From Pegoplata infirma (taxonomy: Eukaryota > Arthropoda > Insecta > Diptera > Anthomyiidae): a DNA stretch of 64,000 nucleotides. Positions 35,667-46,821 of the stretch are shown one piece after another. Location of the stretch: positions 130,724,682 to 130,788,681 of the forward strand of contig OY992539.1 of the NCBI GenBank assembly GCA_963921195.1, given 5' to 3'. The position numbers were made by a program, and so were the translations under genes. How positions within the stretch are numbered: position 1 is the first letter of the stretch; each line of letters opens with the position of its first letter. The notes under the pieces are model-generated. The model saw only the letters and a program-made list of their open reading frames with translations, was not told the origin of the DNA and did no database searches.

Positions 35667-35905
35667 AGATATCAAGTATGTTTGCAAATACAATGTTAGG
35701 CTATCGATTTGTTGCGCGTTTTGTGCTGTAGAAACCAACCATTTGATCAGCAATATCCACGACAGCTAAATGAGGTGAATCATTAGAAATTATAGGAAAA
35801 AACAAAACTAAAGGTATCGTTGAATTGTAATACAAAACAATCTCTAAAGTAAAGAAAATGAAAAAAGGGAATCCCCCAACAAATTTTTACATTAGCTGTG
35901 TTGAG

Positions 35906-36405
35906 TAGAGATGGGTGCTGGTCACGTGATTTGCGTGGTTCACGTGAATCACGCGTGACTCACGCTCGAGCGAAAGTCTAGTTAATTACGATAATCATGC
36001 TTGAGTGAGTGTGATTCCAAAACTTTTATGTGTGAGTGATTAGAAATCGAGCCCCGTGATTCAATATAATTTTTTTGTATTACTTTCAGTATTATTTATA
36101 GTTTTAGTTTTATTTTTCGTTTTGCAATCAGTTAAAAATCAAATTAACGGTCTGCTAATATATGAAAAGCATTTTTTTTTTTAAATTTCCTTAAAATTGT
36201 GTATTTTTAAGTGAATATTGCGTGAATTGGGGTGATCGTAATTATGAATCACGTGAGTCACGCATGAGCGTCACTTTTTTTAGTTTTACTGACGTGAGTA
36301 GTAAGTGTGCGTAAATAAAGAAAAAACTCGAGTGAGTGATTCATGAGCGATTATAATATTTCTTGCGTGAGCATGAGCCAAAATTCACTCACGCACCCAT
36401 CTCAA
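35906..36405. mobile_element. 500-bp hAT-like MITE nested in the piggyBac-like element
   Basis: Ends TAGAGATGGGTGC and GCACCCATCTCAA; flanks GTGTTGAG (35898-35905) and ACGTTGAG (36406-36413) agree at six of eight positions, compatible with a diverged 8-bp hAT target duplication. The interior is dense in CACGTGA/TCACGTG/GTGAGT motifs. A fragment of the family lies at 332. Confidence 0.7.
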
Positions 36406-37300
36406 ACGTTGAGTTAAGCTTACAATAATAGTATTTAGGTAGAAATGATCCAAAATATATGCAAATATAATATTAAATTGTATTTTGTTTGAATATTGAA
36501 GTATGGACCAAATGGTCCACTAACCTAAGATTCGTAACCCGTAAGCAGGGTTAATAAATACTTTATCAATTCTCTATACAATATTTTTCAAGCTGATAAT
36601 CGCCTTAGAATCAATTCATCGATATATCGACAATTTTATTTCAATTTAAACGAAATTTAGAAAAAAAATAAATTCTATTGTAAATTTAACTTATTGTTAG
36701 TTAAAAAAATTCTAAATTTAATTTTTGTACGTTAATTTTAGGACTGATTTATTGCGAAGAAAATAAGAGGTCTTTGAATAAAATCCGTCAAAAATTGTTA
36801 AAGTTACATGCATTTTAACAAAACTGCATATATTCAGTTTTATACAAAAACAGTTGTATTTGTTTATTTCGTGTGTGCTAAATATAAAAACACACAAATC
36901 TAACTGTATTTGTATAAAAACTGAATTTCTGCATTTTTACTCAAATGCATATAACTTTTACAATTTTTAATGGATTTTTTTAAAAACTATCTTAATTTCT
37001 TCGTATAAGATCAGACTTGAACATCAAAAAGAAAAACGAATTTTGAATTTTTTTTTCTTTATGAAATTTTCTTTTTCTTTGCCAAATTTAGGTAAAATTA
37101 TAGCAAAATTGTCGATATACCGAATAATAGCTTCCAATCTGATAATCTGATTGAAAAATGTTGTATGTAGGGTTGATAGATCTTTTTATTTCCTTTAATT
37201 TAACACCAAAAACAATGAAATCGATCAATTTGTTCCGGAGATAAGATTCACATAAAAAATAAATGCAAAATGTCGTGGATCGCAAAATTTTGTTTAATTT

Positions 37301-38417
37301 GTAAATAAGTGTTATTATTACAACTTCTTTAATGCGTAAATCTTTCTCGTAACTTTATTCGATTTTTTGTAAAATTACCATGGAAATATGGAAATTTACG
37401 AAAAAAAATTGTAAAATTACAAAAAGAGAAAGTAAATTTCAATCGAAAAATTTTTGTTAAACACAAGAAAAACTGTAAAATATTGCTAAAATTGGATTAC
37501 GAGTCTTTTTCTAGTTCTTTGAATTTTTTTTTTTTTACTGTAAATATAAAAACTATTTTTATTGTTATTTATTTCAAAATAATGTTTGGTTTTGTTTATA
37601 TTTAGTGGATTTTCAGTATTTTTATTTTTTGTTGTTGTTTTATTTCACGAAACATCAATGGTACCCTTCATTTATTTATTTTTTCATTAATTTGGCATCC
37701 AAAATGCACAAATCAAAGTTGTTGTTTTATTTTTGGTCATTATGTTGTAGTCGTTAAATATTTCTGCTCGTCTTCTCTTTCAAATTGTTTATATTTAAAC
37801 ATCCAAAATTAAATTTAAGTAGTTCAAGTGTATTTTTTTTTTCATTCGTTTTTGTGTAAATATTCATTAAAGATTTTTTTTTTATATATTTATGTATACA
37901 TAAGTATGTTTCTACAACATAAGTGTGCATGTACTTGTATTATGTTCTCTTTAAGTCTTCAAGGTGGAGGTTATACATGTTTTTGTGGACATTTATAATT
38001 GATTAGATTGGGAGGCTTGTTAACATGATGTGTGTATTACATGAACAGATATTTTTGTGTTAATAATATAAAACTGCTTATGTTGAAATAAATATTAAAT
38101 ATACATACAGTGGAAAGAAAGAAATATACATACAGTCGTTGTCAACTAATTAGAAACGTTTCTATTGTATATAAAGCTTAAATTTAAGCTTGATAGTGTC
38201 CTGATTGAGTAAATAATAAATGTTCTACGAGTGGCGATCTGGAAAAAGAAATTATTTATAGACATTTTTCAAAAAAATATTTTAAAATTTTCTGATTAGT
38301 TGACAACCATTGAATATAAACATTTTTTGAGCACTACAAACTATTTGCCAGCAATGAGAAATTTAAAAGAATTTAAATGATGTGAATATAATCCAGTCAC
38401 TAGAAATCATTGTAACT
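37301..38417. other. A/T-rich DNA, no gene recognised
   Basis: Only T-rich and A-rich tracts; no element end or coding frame supported. ACAGTCGTTGTCAACTAATTAG (38131) and CTGATTAGTTGACAACCATTG (38291) form a loose inverted pair about 160 bp apart and might bound a small MITE. Confidence 0.35.
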
Positions 38418-38888
38418 GGCTGTAGGCAAAATCGACCAAAAATGGAAACGAAATTTCGCCCAAAATTTACCCAAAATTTTTGAACCATTTTCATAGTTTT
38501 TGGGAAAAATTTCGAAATAAAAAATTGGGTGATTTTTCATTACGAAAAATTGCCTTAAAATAAAATATGAAAAATTGCCCATTTTTAGTTTGGTTTGAAT
38601 TTTTGTCAAAATCTTAAAATGTCAAAACCGGAATAAGTTGCAATGAAACAGCCAATAGAAAAATTAAACACCCTACATAGTGGAACATCCTAAAACAAAT
38701 AGTTTTGTTTTCTTATAAAATATATACTTAAATAACCAAGAAAAAGCTGATGAAGAACCTTCCCGTTGTGGAGTAACAGACAAAGGTTTTGGTGGGAATC
38801 AAACTGACAAGCCCTGCACTTACTTCCCGATTATCACTCTTCATACTAATCTACCATTGCCAGTAGAAAATCAAAAGTAAGGAATTAA
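38418..38888 (+). mobile_element. 'CTGTAGGC' element with tRNA-like SINE segment
   Basis: Begins GGCTGTAGGCAAAATCGACC, followed by AAATTTCGCCC/GAAAAATTGCCC repeats. At 38766-38870 (minus strand) is a tRNA-like head: TTTGATTCCCACC as a weak B box and TGGCAATGGTAG as an A-box-like motif. It aligns with 13950-14034. The head is at the far end from CTGTAGGC, so the complete unit may be a SINE whose 3' tail is the GGGCGATTTT array. Confidence 0.6.
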
Positions 38889-39430
38889 ACAAGTAAAAAT
38901 GTTAAATTCGGCCTTGCCAAATGTAGTGATACCCTTTACAATTTCAAAAGGATTATTGCAAAAAACTTTATTTAACAGAAATTACTTTTAAAAAAATTTT
39001 TAAAAAAAAAAATCCGCAATTTTTTTCTTTTTTGTCAAAAAATTTATTCGTACTTGCTTTAATACCATTTGGTTTTCAATTATGTTCACATATGACAACC
39101 AGCAGCTGAATTAAAGCATTTTGTATTTTTAGGTTATGTTGAATGTAATAAAACTTTTGAGGTGTCCTTACATTTTCGTTCATAACTTTCGAACCGTTGA
39201 ATCGATATCGCTCAAATGCATTACCATACTTCTCGGGAGAACTTCCAATAAATATGCTAAGTTTCAGTCATCTCCGTCTAATATTTTGGCATTGATCACC
39301 ATTTCTACAGACAGACAGACGGACATCGCTAGAATGTCTTAAAATCGGTCGGGGATCATGACTATATATACTTTATGGAGTCCCAGACCGATATTTCGAT
39401 GAGTTACAAACGGAACGACAGACTTATATA
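38889..39430 (+). mobile_element. Mini-me family C element, 5' part
   Basis: ACAAGTAAAAATGTTAAATT start with a decayed palindrome and ATACCCTTTAC, then AATTAAAGCATTTTGTATTT, the CAGACAGACAGACGGACATC core, TATATATAC and CTTATATA at 39423-39430. It breaks off at the point where the 3' hairpin should follow; the missing end is found at 46778-46807. The element is thus split by the insertion at 39431-46777. Confidence 0.75.
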
Positions 39431-39513
39431 CACACTCAAAATATTTTGTAGGCAAAAACAAATGAAAAACACACTTAAAACCAGTGAATAAACAATTGAA
39501 AACCATCCCAGTA

Positions 39514-40267
39514 ATTACACAGTGATACAAAATCGAACTTTCGGAATCGGAATGGGATGAAACCAAAAGCAAATGAAAGCTGACGTTTTCCATAACAAAA
39601 CCCTCAAGGCCTTTTTTTTAGGTCAGAGCTAGATTTTATTTTACACGCATTTAAAGTTGGTGATTTTAAAGCATTTAAAGTTTTTGTGTACTAAACGTGT
39701 CCAACTTTAAAGACCCCTAGTGGTGCCCTTATTGGACATGTAGGGTCCAGTTTCCAAACTTAAGCTCAAAATTACTTCAGCTATGACTGGTATGAATTTT
39801 GCTGCAGTCGGTCCAGTACCTATTTACAGAATAGCCAAATTATTAAAATAAACCATGTACACCGTTGCGTATGATTGTTATTTAAAGGCAATTACACAGT
39901 GATACAAAATCGAACTTTCGGAATCGGAATGGGATGAAACCAAAAGCAAATGAAAGCTGACGTTTTCCATAACAAAACCCTCAAGGCCTTTTTTTTAAGT
40001 CAGAGCTAGATTTTATTTTACACGCATTTAAAGTTGGTGATTTTAAAGCATTTAAAGTTTTTGTGTACTAAACGTGTCCAACTTTAAAGACCCCTGGTGG
40101 TGCCCTTATTGGACATGTAGGGTCCAGTTTCCAAACTTAAGCTCAAAATTACTTCAGCTATGACTGGTATGAATTTTGCTGCAATCGGTCCAGTACCTAT
40201 TTACTGAATAGCCAAATTATTAAAATAAACCATGTACACCGTTGCGTATGATTGTTATTTAAAGGCA
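39514..40267 (+). repeat. Two-copy 377-bp tandem duplication
   Basis: Copies at 39514-39890 and 39891-40267 are nearly identical (e.g. CCCTAGTGG versus CCCTGGTGG, CTGCAGTCGG versus CTGCAATCGG). A third partial piece with ACACCGTTGC(A/G)TATGATTG follows at 40288-40325. Confidence 0.9.
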
Positions 40268-40523
40268 ATTATTAATATAAATCACTGGACACCGTTGCAT
40301 ATGATTGTTATTTAAAGGCAATTACAATATTAATCATTCGCCACTAATACAGTTTTCAAGCATTTATTATTGTAATTATAATAAAAGTGCACTAACTTCA
40401 AATGCGTGTAAAACAAAATCTAGCTCTGAACTAGAAAAAAGCCTTGAGGGGTTTGTTATGGAATATGTCAACTTTCATTTGCTTTTGGTTTCATCCCATT
40501 CCGATTTTGGGTGTTGCACTGTG
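39518..40523. mobile_element. Element with CACAGTG ends and a tandem duplication
   Basis: Left CACAGTGATACA... and right ...TGTTGCACTGTG bound ~140-bp inverted repeats with GGAATGGGATGAAACC, CCCTCAAGGC, AGAGCTAGATTTT and TTTACACGCATTT. The left arm and interior (39514-39890) are repeated head-to-tail at 39891-40267 with a 377-bp period and very few changes. The CACAGTG end recalls Transib-type or, read as CAGTG, hAT-type ends; no matching target duplication is seen, so I do not assign it. Confidence 0.6.
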
Positions 40524-40818
40524 TTATTCATTTGTTTTAACAAACATCAACATTTATTTTTTACTATTTAAAAAATTTTCTAAAATAAATAACATTAAAC
40601 ATTTAAAAATTAAGTTTTTTTCACTCTTTTTTACCAACAAATTCTAAAAAAATAACCAACGAAAACATTAAAAATTAATGATAGTTCTGTTATTTTTACC
40701 AACAAATTTCAAAAAAATAACCTACGAAAACAATAAAAATTAATGATTTCGTAGGTAGTTTTTTACAATTTTTTATTGAAATATTTTTTTTAAATTTTTT
40801 TTTTTTTTTTTTTTTTTT
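40524..40818. other. A/T-rich linker with a long T-run
   Basis: Two repeats of ACCAACAAATT(C/T)(T/C)AAAAAAATAACC lie at 40633 and 40700. A T-run of more than 20 bases leads into the repeat cluster at 40819. No gene. Confidence 0.5.
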
Positions 40819-42747
40819 GAGGATGTTTATTCTGGCTCGAGGTCATTATTTTCTTTACTAATTAAAACCATGATATTCTCATAGCATAATTTTCAAGAAA
40901 ATTATTTTTTGTTTTAAATTTATTTATGTTGGTCATTTTTGCAAGACTTAATCGACACGTGTTTCGGAATTTGTCAAGATTCCATTGTCAAGATTATTTA
41001 GCAAAAATAGAAACGATTTACTACAAAGTAGCAAACGAGTCTAATGACAAATCGTTTGGTGCACAAACTAGCAAATTAATACATATTCGCCTCTATTCTC
41101 AATGAGAATTAGGAAGACGAAGAAATTGTACCATGCTAATAAGGCAACGATTATCAATAACCAACAAAAATATTTAAAACAATTTTACATACGATAGTCC
41201 ATTGGACTACAACAATATGTTTTTTGTGTTTTTGTTGTAACAAATACTCCATATTAGGGTTATTCATCACATGGCGTGCCAACCATTATGTTCAAATTCT
41301 GATTAATTTTTATTAAAAAATAAAAATTGTTTTATTCGACCTTTAAAATATTATATTTTGAGGATGTTTATTCTGGCTCGAGGTCATTATTTTCTTTACT
41401 AAGTAAAACCATGATATTCTCATAGCATAATTTTCAAGAAAATTATTTTTTGTTTTAAATTTATTTATGTTGGTCATTTTTACAAGACTTAATCGACACG
41501 TGTTTCGGAATTTGTCAAGATTCCATTGTCAAGATTATTTAGCAAAAATAGAAACGATTTACTACAAAGTAGCAAACGAGTCTAATGACAAATCGTTTGG
41601 TGCACAAACTAGCAAATTAATACATATTCGCCTCTATTCTCAATGAGAATTAGGAAGACGAAGAAATTGTACCATGCTAATAAGGCAACGATTATCAATA
41701 ACCAACAAAAATATTTAAAACAATTTTACATACGATAGTCCATTGGCACGCCATGTGATGAATAACCCTAATATGGAGTATTTGTTACAACAAAAACACA
41801 AAAAACATATTGTTGTAGTCCAATGGACTATCGTATGTAAAATTGTTTTAAATATTTTTGTTGGTTATTGATAATCGTTGCCTTATTAGCATGGTACAAT
41901 TTCTTCGTCTTCCTAATTCTCATTGAGAATAGAGGCGAATATGTATTAATTTGCTAGTTTGTGCACCAAACGATTTGTCATTAGACTCGTTTGCTACTTT
42001 GTAGTAAATCGTTTCTATTTTTGCTAAATAATCTTGACAATGGAATCTTGACAAATTCCGAAACACGTGTCGATTAAGTCTTGCAAAAATGACCAACATA
42101 AATAAATTTAAAACAAAAAATAATTTTCTTGAAAATTATGCTATGAGAATATCATGGTTTTAATTAGTAAAGAAAATAATGACCTCGAGCCAGAATAAAC
42201 ATCCTCAAAATATAATATTTTAAAGGTCGAATAAAACAATTTTTATTTTTTAATAAAAATTAATCAGAATTTGAACATAATGGTTGGCACGCCATGTGAT
42301 GAATAACCCTAATATGGAGTATTTGTTACAACAAAAACACAAAAAACATATTGTTGTAGTCCAATGGACTATCGTATGTAAAATTGTTTTAAATATTTTT
42401 GTTGGTTATTGATAATCGTTGCCTTATTAGCATGGTACAATTTCTTCGTCTTCCTAATTCTCATTGAGAATAGAGGCGAATATGTATTAATTTGCTAGTT
42501 TGTGCACCAAACGATTTGTCATTAGACTCGTTTGCTACTTTGTAGTAAATCGTTTCTATTTTTGCTAAATAATCTTGACAATGGAATCTTGACAAATTCC
42601 GAAACACGTGTCGATTAAGTCTTGCAAAAATGACCAACATAAATAAATTTAAAACAAAAAATAATTTTCTTGAAAATTATGCTATGAGAATATCATGGTT
42701 TTAATTAGTAAAGAAAATAATGACCTCGAGCCAGAATAAACATCCTC
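40819..42747. repeat. 541-bp repeat U cluster, first part (+,+,-,-)
   Basis: Unit 1: 40819-41359 (+). Unit 2: 41360-41746 (+), cut after GATAGTCCATTGG. Unit 3: 41747-42206 (-), starting within the unit at CACGCCATGTGATG. Unit 4: 42207-42747 (-). Units are almost identical to each other. The switch at 41746/41747 makes a head-to-head inversion with only ~75 bp of unpaired text in its centre. The text is noncoding; landmarks are GAGGATGTTTATTCTGGCTC and ATCGACACGTGTTTCGG. Confidence 0.9.
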
Positions 42748-43283
42748 AAAATCATAGCTGTATGCTATGATTGAAATAACGAAATGAATAAATAACAATA
42801 TTTTTTCAAAAATAATCAAATAACAGATTATTTAAATATTTGAAAATGAATAATATTTATTTTGATTTTATTTGAATAACGAAAAATCGAATAATTTTTT
42901 CTGATTTTTTTTATTCAAACAAACAAAATATAATTTTTCAAAATAATCAACAAAAATTTGTGATTTTTTTTGGTTATTCACAAAAATTCAAATAAATAAC
43001 GTATTATTCAAACAACAAAAAATAAATATTCTTGAAAATTTTGTGTTTGAAAAAAAATCTATTTCATTTATTTTGTACAGAGTAACACAAAATTATTCTT
43101 ACAACACAGTTTTGTTTTGATGTCAGGTTCTTATAAATTGTAATTTAATAAAGTCCATTGAAATTCAGAAAAGTTAAGTTGTAATTTAGGAAATTCCAAA
43201 TGCAGATATAAAAACTTTTATTTTTTTAACAAAAGTATAAAAATCTGAAAAAAAGGCGATTTTTAGAGGTTGGTTTAAAAGGA

Positions 43284-43540
43284 CTATACTCACTTTGTCA
43301 TTCCGTGTGTAATGAATCGAAATATCCATCTAACAGACTATACAATATATGTTATTGATTAGAGATAGATTGTAACACATTCTACATATGTCCGTCCGTT
43401 TGTTTGTGGAAGACATGATGCAGTCCCAACTAAAATAGCTAGACTGCGGAAATTTGTCAGAAATATGTCTTATGGTCTGAGGCTGGTTATGTACGAAAAT
43501 GGCCCAAATCGGATCATATTTCAACATCTGAACAAATGCA
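43284..43540 (-). mobile_element. Degenerate mini-me family B fragment inside the hAT-like element
   Basis: ATACTCACTTTGTCATTCCG, TGTAATGAATCGAAATATC, GTCCGTCCGTTTGTTTGTGG, GACATGATGCAGTCC and TAGCTAGACT follow the order of family B on the minus strand. The end hairpin and the start are missing. Confidence 0.65.
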
Positions 43541-43689
43541 AAATTAAATAAAATATTTCTATGTCAGAAGAAGTTCTTGCGAAATGGAATGATATCTGAT
43601 AATTATTATATACAAATTTTTTTCTTAATTCACTTACATATAAAAAAACAGTTTTGGGTGACGATATCTTTAATCTAAAGACCCTTACG

Positions 43690-44700
43690 AAATTTTAAAC
43701 CCCGGTTTTCGAATAGTTCGAAAATCAGCGTTTTTTTAAATTGACAAAAAACCGAATGAACCCGTTTTTTCGGTTTTTTGCAAAATAAGGCAAAAAATAT
43801 TTATTACGGCCAATATAAAGCAGAGATTTGTCGGTGTTTCGAAAAAATTGGTACTTTATATCACCATTTCCAATATTACTTCAGAAAATACAATTTGTAT
43901 TTAAGAAATTTGCAATTATATTTCAGAAATTTTTAAATACGTTTTAGAAATGTTCAATTTTATTTACATATATGTATTTCAAAAATTTTCATTTATGTTT
44001 CGGAAATTCATTTACGTTTCAAAAATTACCAATTGTATTTTAGAGGTTTTCATTTCTACAAATTGTAATGCAAATGAAAATTTCTGATATAAAAATGAAA
44101 ATTTCCTAAAAGCGTTTAGAGAATTTGGAATATCAATGAAAAATTTTGAAAACAAAAGGAATTTTTGAAAAGCATAGAAATTTTTAAAAAACCAATGGAA
44201 ATTTTGAAATACAAACTGAAATTTTTTAAATACAATTAAAATTTTATAAAAACATTTAAAAAATGTTCAAACTTCAATGGAATATTTTTTACTGCAAACA
44301 TTTTTTATTAAAAAAAAAAATAACTAGCAAACATTAAAAAATTACTTAAAATAAAATTTTGATAGTCGACAAAAATGTTCATTAAAAATTTTTGCTTATT
44401 TTTTTTTATATGTAAAGATTTGCCACATCCAGAAATGATTTGCACTCAAATTTATGGATTCAGCCAAGGCGAAATTATTTTTTTTACTTGGTATTCATTC
44501 ATTTGGGATTTTTTTTAAAACCTTTACACTAAAAAAATCGAGTTTAACTGCTTTTAAAGGTTGATTTATAAAAACCGGGGTTCGACAGTAAACCAACCGG
44601 TCTAACCGGTTTTCAAATAGTTAAGATTTTAAAAATTCGGAAGTTGCAAGCCACATAAAACCGGTTTAAACCGGTTTCGAAAAACCGGTCTAATCACCCT
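43690..44700. repeat. AACCGGTTTTCG-rich repeat inside the hAT-like element
   Basis: CCCCGGTTTTCGAATAG near 43702 and AAAACCGGGGTTCGACAG near 44572 are inverted; AAACCGGTTTAAACCGG follows. Motifs resemble the TA-flanked element at 32472-33303. Between them short (G)AAATTT(C/T)(G)-type repeats alternate. Ends could not be fixed. Confidence 0.45.
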
Positions 44701-45701
44701 AATAAATATACATCCTTTCAGGACTGTCTATTGTTTTAAAAAAATATCGAAAAGTTTATTCAAGTAGTGTATTTTCAATAGCAAAACGTTTTAACAGTAT
44801 TTTTTAAACATTAAAAATCAATTCGCGAAAAAATTAAAAAAATATTCTAAATAATAGCCTTGTTTTTTGCATTAAATCAATATTGGAATAACTTTATTTC
44901 ACTTTAAAAAGGTTGAAATCTGGCCAAACAATTTTTTTTTAATTTTTTTCTGAATCTACATCCTATTATCAATAATAAAATAAAAACATAATTAAGCTAA
45001 GGTAAAAATTTGAAGTATAAAAACTAAATTTAGTTAAATCCTAGGATTAAATTGGATTTATTTATACCATTTTACATTATGGACACCGCTTAGTTTCTTA
45101 CCTGTTTATATGTATTTACTAATTGTATGTAGATTTAGAAAAAAAAATACAAAAAAAATTCTGGACTTGATTTGACACATTTTTACAATAAATAAAGTAA
45201 ATCCCAATCTTAATCCGGTCTGAAAAAAAAACAAGCCTAATGTTTTAGTAAAGAAAACCTTTAATAACAAGCTAACAATAAAACAATAGTGGTTTGTAAG
45301 AATAATTGTGTGTTTTACTGTAAAATAAAATGCAAAATAAATAAAAACAAAATTATTTTTCAAACACAAAATTTTCAAGAATATTTCTTTTTTTTGTTTA
45401 AATAATACGTTATTCATTTGAATTTTTGTGAATAACCAAAAAAAATCACAAATTTTTGTTGATTATTTTGAAAAAATCTATTTTGTTTGTTTGAATAAGC
45501 AATCAGAAAAAATTATTTGATTTTTTTGGAAAGAAATATTATTTCATTTTTATGAATTTGAATAAAATAAAATTTTATTTTATTCAAACCAAAATAAATA
45601 AAATAACGAAACATTTTATTTTTTGATAGCCAACTAAAATATCAAAGTATTTTATTTATTTCCAAAAAATCCAAATAAAAAAAATCAATAATACAGCTAT
45701 G

Positions 45702-46305
45702 CTCAAAATATAATATTTTAAAGGTCGAATAAAACAATTTTTATTTTTTAATAAAAATTAATCAGAATTTGAACATAATGGTTGGCACGCCATGTGATGA
45801 ATAACCCTAATATGGAGTATTTGTTACAACAAAAACACAAAAAACATATTGTTGTAGTCCAATGGACTATCGTATGTAAAATTGTTTTAAATATTTTTGT
45901 TGGTTATTGATAATCGTTGCCTTATTAGCATGGTACAATTTCTTCGTCTTCCTAATTCTCATTGAGAATAGAGGCGAATATGTATTAATTTGCTAGTTTG
46001 TGCACCAAACGATTTGTCATTAGACTCGTTTGCTACTTTGTAGTAAATCGTTTCTATTTTTGCTAAATAATCTTGACAATGGAATCTTGACAAATTCCGA
46101 AACACGTGTCGATTAAGTCTTGCAAAAATGACCAACATAAATAAATTTAAAACAAAAAATAATTTTCTTGAAAATTATGCTATGAGAATATCATGGTTTT
46201 AATTAGTAAAGAAAATAATGACCTCGAGCCAGAATAAACATCCTCAAAATATAATATTTTAAAGGTCGAATAAAACAATTTTTATTTTTTAATAAAAATT
46301 AATCA
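45702..46305 (-). repeat. 541-bp repeat U cluster, second part
   Basis: One full minus-strand unit (ending TCCTC at 46245) and the first ~60 bp of another (46246-46305), which stops at AATTAATCAG. Before the hAT-like insertion these units were continuous with 42207-42747. Confidence 0.9.
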
Positions 46306-46336
46306 GTATTTTTTTTAAATTTTTAATAAAATTTTT

Positions 46337-46397
46337 GGGGAATCGATCCCGCAATCAACTACATTCTAGCCAGACACTCTACCCATCGTGCCAAAGT
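46337..46397 (-). repeat. tRNA-derived SINE head
   Basis: On the minus strand TGGCACGATGGGTAGAGTG is a good A box and GCGGGATCGATTCCCC a good B box, about 45 bp apart, as in tRNA promoters. An anticodon-like arm can be drawn but the acceptor stem does not pair. A pol III SINE remnant is more likely than a tRNA gene. Confidence 0.65.
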
Positions 46398-46777
46398 CAC
46401 TTGATACAAACATGTTTTTATATTTCTATAAATAATTTTTTGATTTTTTTTCTACAAAAAAATAACTGAATTGTGTAGGTAAAAACTAATGATATTTCAT
46501 TAAAAAATACCAACAATTTAAAAAAAATTACTGACACAAATCATTAAAAATCAAAAGAATAATCAGGAGTTTTTACTTACAGAACAAAAATAAATGACTT
46601 TAAAAATTAAATGTTAATGAAAGTCTTTATTTTTTAGTGTCTTATTTTTGAAACAAAGGACTGAAGTAGTCATTAATAAAAACTGAACATCAAACAAATG
46701 TTTTTTCTTTTAAAAACGACTAAACGGAAAACTTTTTAAATGACATACAAACAGTTAATGACATAATTTTTTGAGTG

Positions 46778-46807
46778 TACTCTCTATCACTAAGTGGAGG
46801 GTATAAA
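46778..46807 (+). mobile_element. Mini-me family C, detached 3' hairpin
   Basis: TACTCTCTATCACTAAGTGGAGGGTATAAA is the expected 3' end of the element broken off at 39430. Confidence 0.75.
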
Positions 46808-46821
46808 ACCAGCATGGAGGT

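Larger units (their letters stand above)
34955..36550. mobile_element. piggyBac-like nonautonomous element, TTAA-flanked
   Basis: TTAA at 34951-34954 and 36551-36554 flanks CCCTGCTGTTAGG...and...CCGTAAGCAGGG. A TTAA target duplication with short CCC...GGG inverted ends is the signature of piggyBac-type transposons. Inside each end, CATTTGGTCC / GGACCAAATGG and TTAGGTTA / CTAACCTAAG are inverted too. Subtracting the two nested elements leaves about 680 bp. No transposase frame is present, so it would need a partner elsewhere. Confidence 0.75.
34890..37300. mobile_element. Foldback element F1, split by a piggyBac-like insertion
   Basis: Joining the flanks across the insertion (…AAGC TTAA TAAATACTTTATCAATT…) gives a left arm that is complemented near 37080-37250 (GTCGATATACCG, CATACAACATTTTTCAA) and matches the arms of F2 (56938-59696). 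Shared landmarks are CGATATATCGACAATTT, GGAGATA, and an inner hairpin with AAATGCATATAACTTTTAC. The left limit is approximate. Noncoding as far as I can see. Confidence 0.6.
42753..45701. mobile_element. 2.95 kb hAT-like element with exact 8-bp target duplication
   Basis: CATAGCTGTAT at the left and ATACAGCTATG at the right are perfect inverted ends. CTCAAAAT flanks both sides (42745-42752, 45702-45709). An 8-bp duplication is typical of hAT transposons. Subterminal inverted repeats extend about 320 bp on each side (shared GAATAACCAAAAAAAATCAC and AACACAAAATTTTCAAGAAT). No transposase frame is visible; the 103-codon minus frame at 45106-45417 is A/T-rich and overlaps the arm. It inserted at the boundary of two repeat-U units. 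Confidence 0.8.
39431..46777. mobile_element. 7.3 kb composite insertion in mini-me C, TA-flanked
   Basis: Left end CACACTCAAAATATTTTG after TA; right end AATTTTTTGAGTG before TA. Removing it joins CTTATATA to TACTCTCTATCACTA, restoring the family's usual order. The right 280 bp and 40600-40760 share text (ACCAACAAATT, AAATAACC, ATTAAAAATTAATGA). Much of the interior is later insertions and satellite-like repeats, so the original element was probably short. Confidence 0.55.

Noticed and set aside
39518..40523. Firm assignment of the CACAGTG element to Transib or hAT
   Set aside because: Neither a 5-bp nor an 8-bp target duplication could be found at the ends.
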